64,000 bases of DNA from Candidatus Melainabacteria bacterium. GTDB lineage: Bacteria; Cyanobacteriota; Vampirovibrionia; Obscuribacterales; Obscuribacteraceae. The notes under the pieces are model-generated. The model ran no database searches, was not told the origin of the DNA, and saw nothing but the letters and a program-made list of their open reading frames with translations. A program made the position numbers and the translations under genes. The stretch covers positions 992,001 to 1,056,000 of the forward strand of contig JADJWK010000002.1 of the NCBI GenBank assembly GCA_016716405.1, read 5' to 3'. Shown here in pieces: positions 26,589 through 35,195 of this stretch; the first letter of the stretch is position 1, and each line of letters opens with the position of its first letter.

Positions 26589-28460
26589 CTAATTCTCCTG
26601 CTCGGCAATGTGATCGGTGATGAATTGAGCGTCGATGGGAATGCCCGAGTAGTGGCGCACCGACTGCAGCTTGGTGGCGAGCATGGGAAACTCCATGCGG
26701 ATCAGATCGAGCATCTGACCATCCCGGTTCTGCTCCACCACATAAACATGATCGTGTGCGTCGACGAAGTCTTTGACACGGTGGGTGAAAGGCAGGGCGC
26801 GGATGCGGAAATAGCTCGTGGGGATGCCTCTGGCGGCGAGCTGGTCGCGGCATTCGAGGACGGCCCAGTGAGTGGATCCGAAGGCGATGATGCCGATTTT
26901 GGCGTCCTTGTTCATATCGGCTATGCCGAAGGGGACGAGCTTCTGAGCTGTCTCCCATTTGCGCTTGAGGCGGTCCATGAGATTGACATAGTCTTCGGGT
27001 TTCTCGGTATAGGCGGCATTCTCGTTGTGTCCGGAGCCCCGGGTGAAATAAGAAGCCTTCGGATGGTTGGTACCGGGCAGGGTGCGATAGGGGATGCCGT
27101 CGCCGTCCACATCTTTGTATCTGGCGAAGCCTCCGAGGCGCTCCAGATCTTCGGCGTTGAGCACCTTGCCACGGTCGAAAGGCTCTTTGGGATATTCGAA
27201 AGGCTCAGCCATCCAGTTGTTCATGCCCAGATCCAGGTCGGTAAGTACAAATACCGGGGTCTGGAGCCGCTCCGCCATGTCGAAGGCTTTCACCGAGAAC
27301 TCGAAGCATTCCTCCACCGAAGCCGGAAGCAGGATAGGATGCTTTGTGTCGCCGTGGGAGAGGAAATAGGTGCTTATCAGATCGCCCTGGGATGTCCTGG
27401 TGGGCAGACCGGTGGAGGGACCGACGCGCTGAACGTCGAAGATGACCGTGGGGATCTCCGCGAAATAACCGTAGCCGGTGAACTCGGACATGAGCGAGAT
27501 CCCCGGTCCGGAGGTGGAGGTCATCGAGCGGGCACCGGCCCAGCCGGCTCCCAGTGCCATTCCCACTGCGGCAAGCTCGTCCTCGGCCTGGACCACGGCA
27601 TATGTGCGTTTGCCGTTCTCGTCGATACGGAACTCTTCCATGTAGTCGATGAGCTGTTCGCAGAGGCTCGAGGACGGGGTGATGGGATACCAGGCGACGA
27701 AGGAAACGCCGGCGAACATGCAGCCGATGGCGGCAGCGCCGTTGCCGTCGATGATGATCTTGCCCTTGGTCTTGTCCATGCGGCTGAGCTTGTACGGATC
27801 GTCCTTGTCGAGGTTCTCCCTGGCCCATTGCCGACCGATGCGGGCGGCATTGACGTTCAGGTCGATGGCTTTCTCTTTGCCTTCGAACTGGCGGGCGATG
27901 GCGATCTCGATCTCTTCCTGCTCGACGTCGAGAAGGTGTCCCAGGACGCCCACATAGATGATATTGGTGAGGAGCTTGCGAAGCTTGATGTTCTCCGTAG
28001 CCTGGTTGGCCAGATCCGAGAAGGGAATCTGATAGTGCTTGACGTCATCTCTGATCTTGTCGAGATTGAGCTCTACCGGGCTGACACAGACAGCTCCCGG
28101 GCTCAGCTCTTTGACGTCCTCGACAGCGGTCTGAGGGTTCATAGCCACCAGCACATGCACCTGGGGGGTGCGGGCTACATAACCGTCCTTATTGACCCGG
28201 ATGGTAAACCAGGTGGGAAGACCCATGATGTTGGACGGGAAGAGGTTCTTACCAGAAACCGGTATGCCCATCTGGAAGATGGCACGCATCAGAACAGTGT
28301 TCGAAGACTGGCTTCCAGAGCCGTTTACTGTGGCGACATGGATCTGGAAGTCATTGACGATCTGCTCTTTTTTGCCGGTTTTCTCAGTGCTGTTGGCGGC
28401 TAGGGTTTTCACAGTTAGATATCCGTTGGTAGTGGGAGTCGAGGTCTTAAAGTTTATCAA
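26589..28460 (-). CDS. korA: 2-oxoacid:ferredoxin oxidoreductase, fused gamma-alpha subunit
   Basis: A 623-residue KorA-type subunit. The N-terminal gamma domain (about 40-220) carries ATVNGSGSQSSNTVL and SGKNLFPSNIMGLPTWFTIRVN. The alpha domain (about 235-623) begins GNGAAAIGCMFAGVSFVAWYPITPSSSLCEQL and includes TSTSGPGISLMSEFTGYGYFAEIPTVIFDVQRVGPSTGLPT, the 2-oxoacid site of this family. The start is uncertain: TTG at 28460 is the first candidate, but conserved sequence begins only near VNDFQIHV. A long antisense open frame over this gene is a shadow. It is translated just before korB. Confidence 0.9.
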   Translation of the reverse strand: MINFKTSTPTTNGYLTVKTLAANSTEKTGKKEQIVNDFQIHVATVNGSGSQSSNTVLMRAIFQMGIPVSGKNLFPSNIMGLPTWFTIRVNKDGYVARTPQVHVLVAMNPQTAVEDVKELSPGAVCVSPVELNLDKIRDDVKHYQIPFSDLANQATENIKLRKLLTNIIYVGVLGHLLDVEQEEIEIAIARQFEGKEKAIDLNVNAARIGRQWARENLDKDDPYKLSRMDKTKGKIIIDGNGAAAIGCMFAGVSFVAWYPITPSSSLCEQLIDYMEEFRIDENGKRTYAVVQAEDELAAVGMALGAGWAGARSMTSTSGPGISLMSEFTGYGYFAEIPTVIFDVQRVGPSTGLPTRTSQGDLISTYFLSHGDTKHPILLPASVEECFEFSVKAFDMAERLQTPVFVLTDLDLGMNNWMAEPFEYPKEPFDRGKVLNAEDLERLGGFARYKDVDGDGIPYRTLPGTNHPKASYFTRGSGHNENAAYTEKPEDYVNLMDRLKRKWETAQKLVPFGIADMNKDAKIGIIAFGSTHWAVLECRDQLAARGIPTSYFRIRALPFTHRVKDFVDAHDHVYVVEQNRDGQMLDLIRMEFPMLATKLQSVRHYSGIPIDAQFITDHIAEQEN

Positions 28461-28538
28461 CTATCAAGGCTCAGACCAGCCCAAATACCGATTTCGATAA
28501 GCTTTGATGCGATCGCGAATGGATTGTTTCTTTACAAC

Positions 28539-30209
28539 TTATTCGATAACCACTTCGACCAGACGCGGACCGCGTTTCTCGAAGAGCCTGGTGAGCTCCG
28601 TCTCGAGCTCGGAGAAAGTGTTCACCGTGCTGGATGCGATTCCGAAAGCAGCAGCCAGCTGGCTTATATTGATGCCGGGCTCGGCGAATTCCCAGCGGGG
28701 CGGTTTGCGGGTTGGCGCCGAAGGCAGCACTTTAAGGCTGTCTCTGCCCTGGGTCTTGGCGATCACGAATTTGGAGTTGAGGTCGTAATGGGCGGCCGTC
28801 CAGAGGGCCTGGGGCAGACCGAGGAAGGACTCGTCACCGCAGATGCAGATGACAGGAATGTCGCTGCCTGCCCATTGCACTCCCAGAGCCGCTCCCGGGG
28901 CATAACCAGAGATCCCTGAAGTGGAGGCGAAAAAAGAAGAGCCGCTCTCGAGGCTGAGAACCTCGAAGGGAGCGCTTTCTCCGACGACAATATCGGTGAC
29001 CACCACCGATTTCTGCGGGCGGACACCGTCGAGAATGCGGAGGAGCCAGAAGAGGCTGGCCGGTCGCTTCGGATCCGGATAAGTGATTGATTCCTCGACA
29101 CTCTGGCGCCGTGCTGAAATTCCCTGTATGGTACTGCGGGCCCGGCTGTTGACTCCCTCCAGCCAGGTTTTGTCCACCTGGAGCTGGAGCTCGGCGCGGA
29201 CCCTGGAAAGGGTCTCCGAGATATCGGCCTGAATGGCGAAATTGCTTCTGATGCTGCGCCCGGCCAGGTGACCGTCCATATTGACCTGGATGACGGTGCC
29301 TGTGTCGGGGACCAGGGAGGGACCGTCGCCCCTGTTGGGCAGGCGGTTCTGCACTCCGAGCAGGAGGAAGAGATCGTGGTCTTTGAGACGGTTGTTCGTC
29401 TCGGCGTGGTTGGTGGGCAGGACACCGCCGAAATGCGGATGCCGGTTTGGGAAGTTCACCCCGGTGGGCATGGGCTCGGAGAAAACCGGGCAACCAAGCA
29501 CATCGGCCAGGAGGACCACATCTTTGCGAGCGCGGAACTGGGAGACCTCGTTGCCGGCTATGATGCAGGGATTGCTCGCGGCAATGAGCTTCTGGACGAT
29601 CTTGGAGACGAAATTCTCGTCTGCCGGACCCAGGGGCCCGGTAATGGGAGGCTTGAGAATCTCCGCCTTGGCGGAGGAGAGGGAGAGGTTTATGGGAAGC
29701 GACAGGATCACCGGTCCCTTGGGCGGCGTGAAGGCCTCATGGAAAGCCCGGCGGAGGAGCTTGCAGACCTCCCGGGCTGTTTTGGCCTCCGCCATCCATT
29801 TGCACAGGGAGCTGGTGAGGATATGATGCTCCACCGACAGGGGCGGGTCGTCGTTGAGCAGGTGGGAGTCCTCCTGGTCCGCCAGAATGACCATGGGAAC
29901 CTGGGCTCGTTTGGCAGCATAGATGGCGGGTATGGCATTGAGGATCCCCTGCCCGCAGGCCAGGTTTACAACGCTGGGAAGCGAGGTCGCCTGAGAATAG
30001 CCTGTGGCCATGAAAACCGCTATCGATTCATGCAGGGAGCCGACGAACTTGATGATGTCGCTCTCGTGATAGCGGCTGGCAAGCAACGTAATGGCAATGG
30101 GCGAATCAGATGTGCTGCTGGTCCCGAATATATAACGAACCCCCTCGGCGTTGAGCTGGTCGAGGATCAGGTGGGCGGTAAGCGAGATGGCGGTGTCTGC
30201 TCTGGTCAT
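28539..30209 (-). CDS. ThDP-dependent enzyme (acetolactate synthase/decarboxylase family) with altered cofactor motif
   Basis: A 556-residue protein with the three domains of the pyruvate oxidase/acetolactate synthase family. The ThDP-activating Glu is about residue 61 in SLHESIAVFMATGYS, and AACGQGILNAIPAIYAAKRAQVPMVIL-type segments are typical. In the C-terminal cofactor motif, GDG(x~25)NN is instead GDES (about 456) with AKTQGRD where NN should be, so Mg2+ and diphosphate binding is likely changed. Substrate not predictable. It lies 78 bp upstream of korA on the same strand and could supply or drain 2-oxoacids; that is inference. Confidence 0.8.
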   Translation of the reverse strand: MTRADTAISLTAHLILDQLNAEGVRYIFGTSSTSDSPIAITLLASRYHESDIIKFVGSLHESIAVFMATGYSQATSLPSVVNLACGQGILNAIPAIYAAKRAQVPMVILADQEDSHLLNDDPPLSVEHHILTSSLCKWMAEAKTAREVCKLLRRAFHEAFTPPKGPVILSLPINLSLSSAKAEILKPPITGPLGPADENFVSKIVQKLIAASNPCIIAGNEVSQFRARKDVVLLADVLGCPVFSEPMPTGVNFPNRHPHFGGVLPTNHAETNNRLKDHDLFLLLGVQNRLPNRGDGPSLVPDTGTVIQVNMDGHLAGRSIRSNFAIQADISETLSRVRAELQLQVDKTWLEGVNSRARSTIQGISARRQSVEESITYPDPKRPASLFWLLRILDGVRPQKSVVVTDIVVGESAPFEVLSLESGSSFFASTSGISGYAPGAALGVQWAGSDIPVICICGDESFLGLPQALWTAAHYDLNSKFVIAKTQGRDSLKVLPSAPTRKPPRWEFAEPGINISQLAAAFGIASSTVNTFSELETELTRLFEKRGPRLVEVVIE

Positions 30210-31214
30210 CAGAAATGGTCGAATTCCAAAAAAGGTGCTGGTTTTATCGAGGTCCAGTTGGCAACTTCGTCCCTCAGAGCTAAGATCATACCCTTTTCTT
30301 TCGCCCGCAAATTTATACGCATAGATCCTGCTTCTCTTGGCAGGTGCCGGCCCGGGTAAATGTCAGCCAGCGCCGATTCCCAGCCTTCCAGACGGCTCCG
30401 GCCCCGGCTTCGGGCAACTCCTGTCAAGGCTTTCCAGAGCGCTTGCCGGACCTCCTCGGCGATGGCGCAGACCTCCAGCACTCTGAGGGTCTCGGTACCC
30501 ATTCTGAAAAGAGCGTAGCCTCTTGCTTCGGGATCCTCCGGCAGGACCGCTTCCACAGGAGCCCAGCTCGGATTGTGTTTTTTGATGAAAGCGTCGCGGT
30601 CGAGCATGAAACGCCAGTAGCAATCGGATCTCGCGATGGCCAGCGGTTGCCGGCTCTGCCATTGCCGGTAGTATCGTCTCAGGCGCTCGCCGTCGGCGGC
30701 GAAGGCGGGCTCCACTCTATAGCCCTGGAATTTATCGGCAGTCTCCCCGGTTGCACATCTGCCCATCTCGAACTCGAAAGACCGGCAGTCCAGGTCGAAG
30801 AAGCCGAATGACCGGTAGAAATCGCTGCCGATGTCCGAGTAGAGCAGCACCGCTTCCATGCCCTCGGCCCGGGCCCGGTCCACGGCCAGCCTCACCATGG
30901 TCTTTCCCAGACCCCTGCCGCGCATTTCCCCGGAGGGTATAGATGGCGCCCAGACCGGCAATGTTGACGGGCTCCCCGAGACCGCGGACGCGATAAGCAA
31001 GATGGTAGTATTTCAGGGCTCCCAGGGGCGGCGATAGCGGATCGTCTTTGAGGACCAGAAAACGCATCGATTTCTTTGCCCGGCTCCAGTTACTGTTCAG
31101 CTGAGCGCTCAGATAATCGAAGTACTGGCTCTGAGGCAGCCCCGGCGACCAGATCCGGCAGGTCTCTTTGAGCACCGCGCTCAGATCATTATTGTCTGCG
31201 TCCTTCAACTGCAT
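30209..31214 (-). pseudogene. Frameshifted GNAT-family acetyltransferase (LYC1-like?)
   Basis: Two overlapping frames of one gene. The first starts at ATG 31214 (MQLKDADNND) and reads to ...GLGAIYTLRG; the second continues EMRGRGLGKTMVRLAVDRARAEGM, the acetyl-CoA-binding motif (R/QxxGxG/A) of a GNAT, to the end at 30209. They join if one G is removed from the minus-strand G4 run at 30931-30928. The conserved motif falls exactly after the frame change, so this is a true frameshift, either a sequencing error or a recent mutation. The downstream half has a second domain of about 170 residues ending MRINLRAKEKGMILALRDEVANW. Reconstructed length is about 334 residues. Confidence 0.8.
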
Positions 31215-31252
31215 TGCGATAAAATCGTCTCTAATATCCAGCCAATTCGACC

Positions 31253-32587
31253 ATGCCAGTAGAAACCCCCAAAGACAGAAAGCCAAGGGCCCACCGAGGG
31301 CATATCATATCGCCCCTTCCCGGAGGAGGTCTTCTCGATGTCCGGGACGGTCTCCTCTTCGTGGACGAGAAAGGTCGTATCGCTTATGCCGGACCTTTCG
31401 ACGAGTACGACGGCAGTCTCCCTGTCGATAGCCTGGAGGACCACGGCAAGAGATTGATCCTGCCCGGCTTTATCGATCTGCATATCCATCTTCCCCAGGT
31501 CACCCAGACCGCCCGATCCGGAGAGCACCTGCTCCAGTGGCTCGACAAGTATATCTTCCCCGCCGAGTCGAGATTCTCGGATCTAGAGCACGCCGAGAAG
31601 ATCGCCCTCTGGTTTTTCGATGAGCTTGTCCGGAACGGCACCACCACAGCCGTAGTCTTCACCACCATCCACAAGCGGGCTGCCGACTGCGCTTTCGCCG
31701 TGGCACGCCGGTCCGGCATCCGGGCTGTGATGGGCAAAGTGATGATGGATGAGAATGCTCCGGAGGAGCTGACCGAAACCGCCTCGGTGAGCCTGGAGGA
31801 GTCTTTCGAGCTTTACGAGAAATGGCACGGTCAGGATGACGGCAGGCTTCTTTACGCTTACACGCCGCGTTTCGCCGTCACCTCCAGCCGGGAGCTTCTC
31901 GCCGGGGTGGGAGAGCTGCTCGAGAAGAGCCCGGGAAGCTTCATGCACACTCATCTTTCCGAGTCCACAGGCGAGATCGAGTTTGTCGCCAGGCAATTCC
32001 CCGGCTACAGGGACTATGTCGATGTCTACGACCGCCACGGGCTCCTGGGCGAGCGCTCCATCCTGGCCCACGCCATTCATTTGAGCGATGGCGAGCTGAA
32101 AGTGCTGGCGGACCGCAAGAGCGTCCTGGCTCACTGCCCGAGCAGCAATTTCTTCCTGAAAAGCGGTGTTTTCCAGTACACCAGGGTGCTGAACGCCGGC
32201 ATCCGTTTCGGTCTGGGATCCGATGTGGCCGCCGGACCGCAGATGTCGATGTTCGGCGTCATGAAGGACGCCAACTATATCCAGCCCTCGGACTGGCTCA
32301 CGCCCCGGGAGCTTTTCTATCGATCCACCCTGGCCGGAGCCGAGGCCCTGGGTCTGGCCGAGCGCACAGGCTCTCTGGAGCAGGGCAAGGAAGCCGATTT
32401 CATCATCGCCGATCCGACCCGGCGCACCGGTATCGCCGACGACATCCTCGAGCAGACTACCGACGATATCCTCTCGTCCATGGTATTCCTTGGCGATGAT
32501 CGGATCGTGATCTCGACATTCGTAAGAGGTGAATGTCTTTTCAAGAAAAACGAAAAGCACAGACAGGTGAGCGTGCTAGGATCTTAG
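31253..32587 (+). CDS. guaD: Guanine deaminase
   Basis: A 444-residue amidohydrolase-superfamily deaminase. Metal ligands appear as HxH in LPGFIDLHIHLPQ, then HTHLSE, LAHAIHL and the Asp in GSDVAAG. The segment PAESRF-to-GTTTAVVF and CPSSNFFLKSG match guanine deaminases. It hydrolyses guanine to xanthine and ammonia in the cytoplasm. It starts 38 bp from the divergent acetyltransferase and is followed, 20 bp on, by a purine phosphoribosyltransferase, giving a purine-salvage pair. No signal peptide. Confidence 0.9.
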   Translation: MPVETPKDRKPRAHRGHIISPLPGGGLLDVRDGLLFVDEKGRIAYAGPFDEYDGSLPVDSLEDHGKRLILPGFIDLHIHLPQVTQTARSGEHLLQWLDKYIFPAESRFSDLEHAEKIALWFFDELVRNGTTTAVVFTTIHKRAADCAFAVARRSGIRAVMGKVMMDENAPEELTETASVSLEESFELYEKWHGQDDGRLLYAYTPRFAVTSSRELLAGVGELLEKSPGSFMHTHLSESTGEIEFVARQFPGYRDYVDVYDRHGLLGERSILAHAIHLSDGELKVLADRKSVLAHCPSSNFFLKSGVFQYTRVLNAGIRFGLGSDVAAGPQMSMFGVMKDANYIQPSDWLTPRELFYRSTLAGAEALGLAERTGSLEQGKEADFIIADPTRRTGIADDILEQTTDDILSSMVFLGDDRIVISTFVRGECLFKKNEKHRQVSVLGS

Positions 32588-32607
32588 GCTTTGCCGGAGG
32601 AACTCCC

Positions 32608-33165
32608 ATGCCGCCTGCCACCAGACCGCAGAACAAGATCAACGAAATCTATTCGCAAGCCGTCATCAAAGAACGAATAGCCGAGCTGGGCAGGACCATC
32701 AGCGAGGATTTCCGCGATCTGGAGAATCCGGTGATCATCGGTGTCATGAAAGGCGCATTCTGCTTTCTCGCTGATCTCGTTCGGGAGATCAAGACAGAAA
32801 GCCCGCTGCAGATAGAGTTCGTCAGGCTCTCTAGCTACGGCAGCGCCACCGAGAGCTCGGGACAGGTTCAGACCCCCTATCTGGAGCTTCCTAATATTCG
32901 TCATCGTAACATCCTCGTAATCGAAGACATCATCGATTCGGGGCGCACCGCCAAGTTCTTCCTTGCTTATCTGAACGAGCAGTTTGCCCCGGAGACGCTC
33001 AAGATCGCGTGCTTCCTGGACAAGCCTTCGCGCCGGGTGGTGGACGTCGAGGCCGACTATGTCGGCTTCACAATCAACGATCTCTTCGTGGTAGGTTACG
33101 GGCTCGACTATGCCGAGAATTATCGCGAGCTGCCCTTCCTCGGCGAGCTGGTGCTGTCCGAGTGA
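32608..33165 (+). CDS. hpt: Hypoxanthine phosphoribosyltransferase
   Basis: A 185-residue enzyme from the ATG at 32608, with GGAGGAA about 8 nt upstream. A longer frame from 32533 overlaps guaD and is not preferred. The PRPP-binding loop reads VIEDIIDSGRTAK (about 104-116), and the N-terminal flexible loop region VGSATESSG-like (SSYGSATESSG) and the C-terminal FVVGYGLDYAENYRELPFLG are diagnostic. It makes IMP (or GMP) from hypoxanthine (or guanine) and PRPP. The order guaD-hpt suggests salvage or turnover of purines. Confidence 0.93.
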   Translation: MPPATRPQNKINEIYSQAVIKERIAELGRTISEDFRDLENPVIIGVMKGAFCFLADLVREIKTESPLQIEFVRLSSYGSATESSGQVQTPYLELPNIRHRNILVIEDIIDSGRTAKFFLAYLNEQFAPETLKIACFLDKPSRRVVDVEADYVGFTINDLFVVGYGLDYAENYRELPFLGELVLSE

Positions 33166-33233
33166 GTGCCGAGGCTGGCTGAATCAGTCGAAAAACGGGT
33201 AAACTATTTGTGTAGCGCCCGGTTGCCATCTTT

Positions 33234-33689
33234 ATGCGTAGAAACGGTCATAGCCTTATCGAAGTCGCGATATCGGTCTTCCTGCTGATTATCTGCGCCC
33301 TGATTCTGCTCAACGTGTTCGTCATCGCCCGAGCCAAGATATATAACGATCGGGTCTGCCGGGATTGCATACAGCTGGCCGTCAAAGAGGCTCTGGACGG
33401 CCAGGACACCCAGGCTGTGATCAAGGCTGCTCGCAGCGGCATGGAATCCTGCGGTCGCGGGGGAAACTGGGTGGAGCATCCCCAGTTCACCATGTTCAAT
33501 GACGATATCTCCGAGAACTCGCGGGTCCTGCAACTACAGACCACCACCAGGGTGCTCATCGCCGTGCCTTTCCTGGTCGCCAGCCTTCCCGGCGCCGAGA
33601 AAGACGACGGGCGCCATCTCAAGGTGCGCTCTACCTATGTATACAAGATCAAGAATCCGAAGCGAATCGAGACCGGAGCCAGAGATTAG
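33234..33689 (+). CDS. Type IV pseudopilin-like protein
   Basis: A 151-residue protein beginning MRRNGHSLIEVAISVFLLIICALILL. This is a short basic leader followed by G|HSLIEV and a hydrophobic helix, as in class III signal peptides cleaved by prepilin peptidase, except that residue +1 is His instead of Phe. Glu+5 is present. The rest is a globular domain with Cys pairs (CRDC, CGRGG). It could be a pseudopilin of a type II secretion or type IV pilus system; no other components are adjacent. It is convergent with the M16 operon after 9 bp. Confidence 0.65.
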   Translation: MRRNGHSLIEVAISVFLLIICALILLNVFVIARAKIYNDRVCRDCIQLAVKEALDGQDTQAVIKAARSGMESCGRGGNWVEHPQFTMFNDDISENSRVLQLQTTTRVLIAVPFLVASLPGAEKDDGRHLKVRSTYVYKIKNPKRIETGARD

Positions 33690-33698
33690 CTAGATCGG

Positions 33699-35195
33699 CT
33701 AGATTCCTTTTTCGCCCTTGATCAGCTCGCCTTCGGCGCTGTAGACCTCCACCGGGGCGAACATCTCGAGATCAGGCCTGATCCTGTCGGCGTCGCCTAC
33801 CACGGCGATGACCAGATCTTCCGACTGGATCAGCCTGCGGGCGGCCAGCCTGACATCATCCACGGTGACAGCCATGAGCTTTTTCGAGAAAGTCTCGAGA
33901 TAGTCGGCCGGCAGATCGTAGAGGCTGCTTTCCAGAAGCCTGCCGGCAAGACCGCTCTGGGTCTCGAGCTTGAGCTGGAACTGTCCGGCGATATAACGCT
34001 TGGCTGTATCGAGCTCTTCGTCCGAGACCTTGAGATTGCGTATACGCTCGAGCTCGTAGAGGAACTCCTGAATAGACGGTCCGGTCACTTCGGTGCGGAC
34101 ATCGGCGCTGGCCGAGAACTCGTCCGGATGAACCTTTGCCGATGCATGGCTGTAGGCGCCATAAGTGAAGCCTTTGTCTTCCCTTATATTGACGAAGAGG
34201 CGCGAGTGGGCTGCGCCGCCGAGAATCTCGTTCATCACCAGGATGTTGAAATAATCGGGATCGGTTCTCTTGATTCCGAGATTCCCGAGCTTGAGCGATG
34301 TCTGCACCGAGCCGGGGCGATTGACCAGATAGATATGCCGGCCTTCGTGGCGAGGCGTCTCAGGCAGGGTGGCCACCGCTCTCGTGCCTTTCTGCCAGTC
34401 GCCCAGCCTGGCCTTGATGGTCTCTTTTATGGCCTGCCGGTCGAAATCACCCAGGACTATCAGAATGGCGTCGTTGGGAATATAGTGCTCTTTATGGAAC
34501 GCCACCAGATCCTCGCGCTTTATGGCGGAGACCCGGTCGGGATGCGGCGCCACGACGCCGTACGGATGGCCGCCGAAGACCACTTTGCGGAAGCGCTCCT
34601 CGAGGAGGAAAGAAGGCTTGCTCCTCTGCATGACCAGCTCCTGCAGCCAGTTCGCTTTCTTGAGCTTGAGCTCGTCTTCCGGGAAGCTCGGATTGAGCAG
34701 GACATCGGAGAGGAGCTCGAAAAGCCTGTCTTGATAATTGGAGAGAGCCGAGCCGCTGAGGATGGTGAAATCATATCCGGTGTTAGCGCTCAGACCGCCG
34801 CCGATAAAGGCAATCTGACTGGCTATCTCTTTGCTGCTCCGCTTGCCGGTCCCCTCGGTAATCATGCTGGCGGTGAGGTTCGAGACACCGTTCTGCTCTC
34901 TGCCCTCCAGGGTCATGCCGGCTTTGAAACCGATGAAAGCGGTGACATATGGAAAGCGGTGATCCTCGACGAGCTTTACCTCGAGCCCGTTGTCCATCCG
35001 ATAGGTCTCGACCTCGGGGAGTTTGAAAGGGCGAGGCTCGGGGAGCTCGGGAGGCTTGGCGCGCCAGCTCTCGGCATCTACCGATTTCGTCTTCGATCCT
35101 GTCTTTGATTCTGTCTGGGCCAGCAGGGACGCCGGACTCGCCAGGACCAGAATGGCCGCCATAAGCGAGAGAGTAAGCTTGCTCGACTTCATCAC
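33699..35195 (-). CDS. M16-family peptidase, inactive (beta-type) partner
   Basis: A 498-residue exported protein with a signal peptide (about 1-26). The M16 fold is evident (for example AFIGFKAGMTLEGREQNGVSNLTASMITEGT and FGGHPYGVVAPHPDRV), but the place of HxxEH is occupied by QNGVSNL, so no zinc is bound. The start overlaps the stop of the upstream M16 gene by ATGA. This matches known bacterial M16 pairs in which one subunit has the zinc site and the other contributes substrate contacts. Periplasmic. Confidence 0.88.
   Translation of the reverse strand: MMKSSKLTLSLMAAILVLASPASLLAQTESKTGSKTKSVDAESWRAKPPELPEPRPFKLPEVETYRMDNGLEVKLVEDHRFPYVTAFIGFKAGMTLEGREQNGVSNLTASMITEGTGKRSSKEIASQIAFIGGGLSANTGYDFTILSGSALSNYQDRLFELLSDVLLNPSFPEDELKLKKANWLQELVMQRSKPSFLLEERFRKVVFGGHPYGVVAPHPDRVSAIKREDLVAFHKEHYIPNDAILIVLGDFDRQAIKETIKARLGDWQKGTRAVATLPETPRHEGRHIYLVNRPGSVQTSLKLGNLGIKRTDPDYFNILVMNEILGGAAHSRLFVNIREDKGFTYGAYSHASAKVHPDEFSASADVRTEVTGPSIQEFLYELERIRNLKVSDEELDTAKRYIAGQFQLKLETQSGLAGRLLESSLYDLPADYLETFSKKLMAVTVDDVRLAARRLIQSEDLVIAVVGDADRIRPDLEMFAPVEVYSAEGELIKGEKGI

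Noticed and set aside
26610..28403. Long plus-strand open frame (about 597 codons) over the korA gene
   Set aside because: It is antisense to a clear KorA homologue, has no recognisable motif, and its existence follows from the codon pattern of GC-rich DNA.
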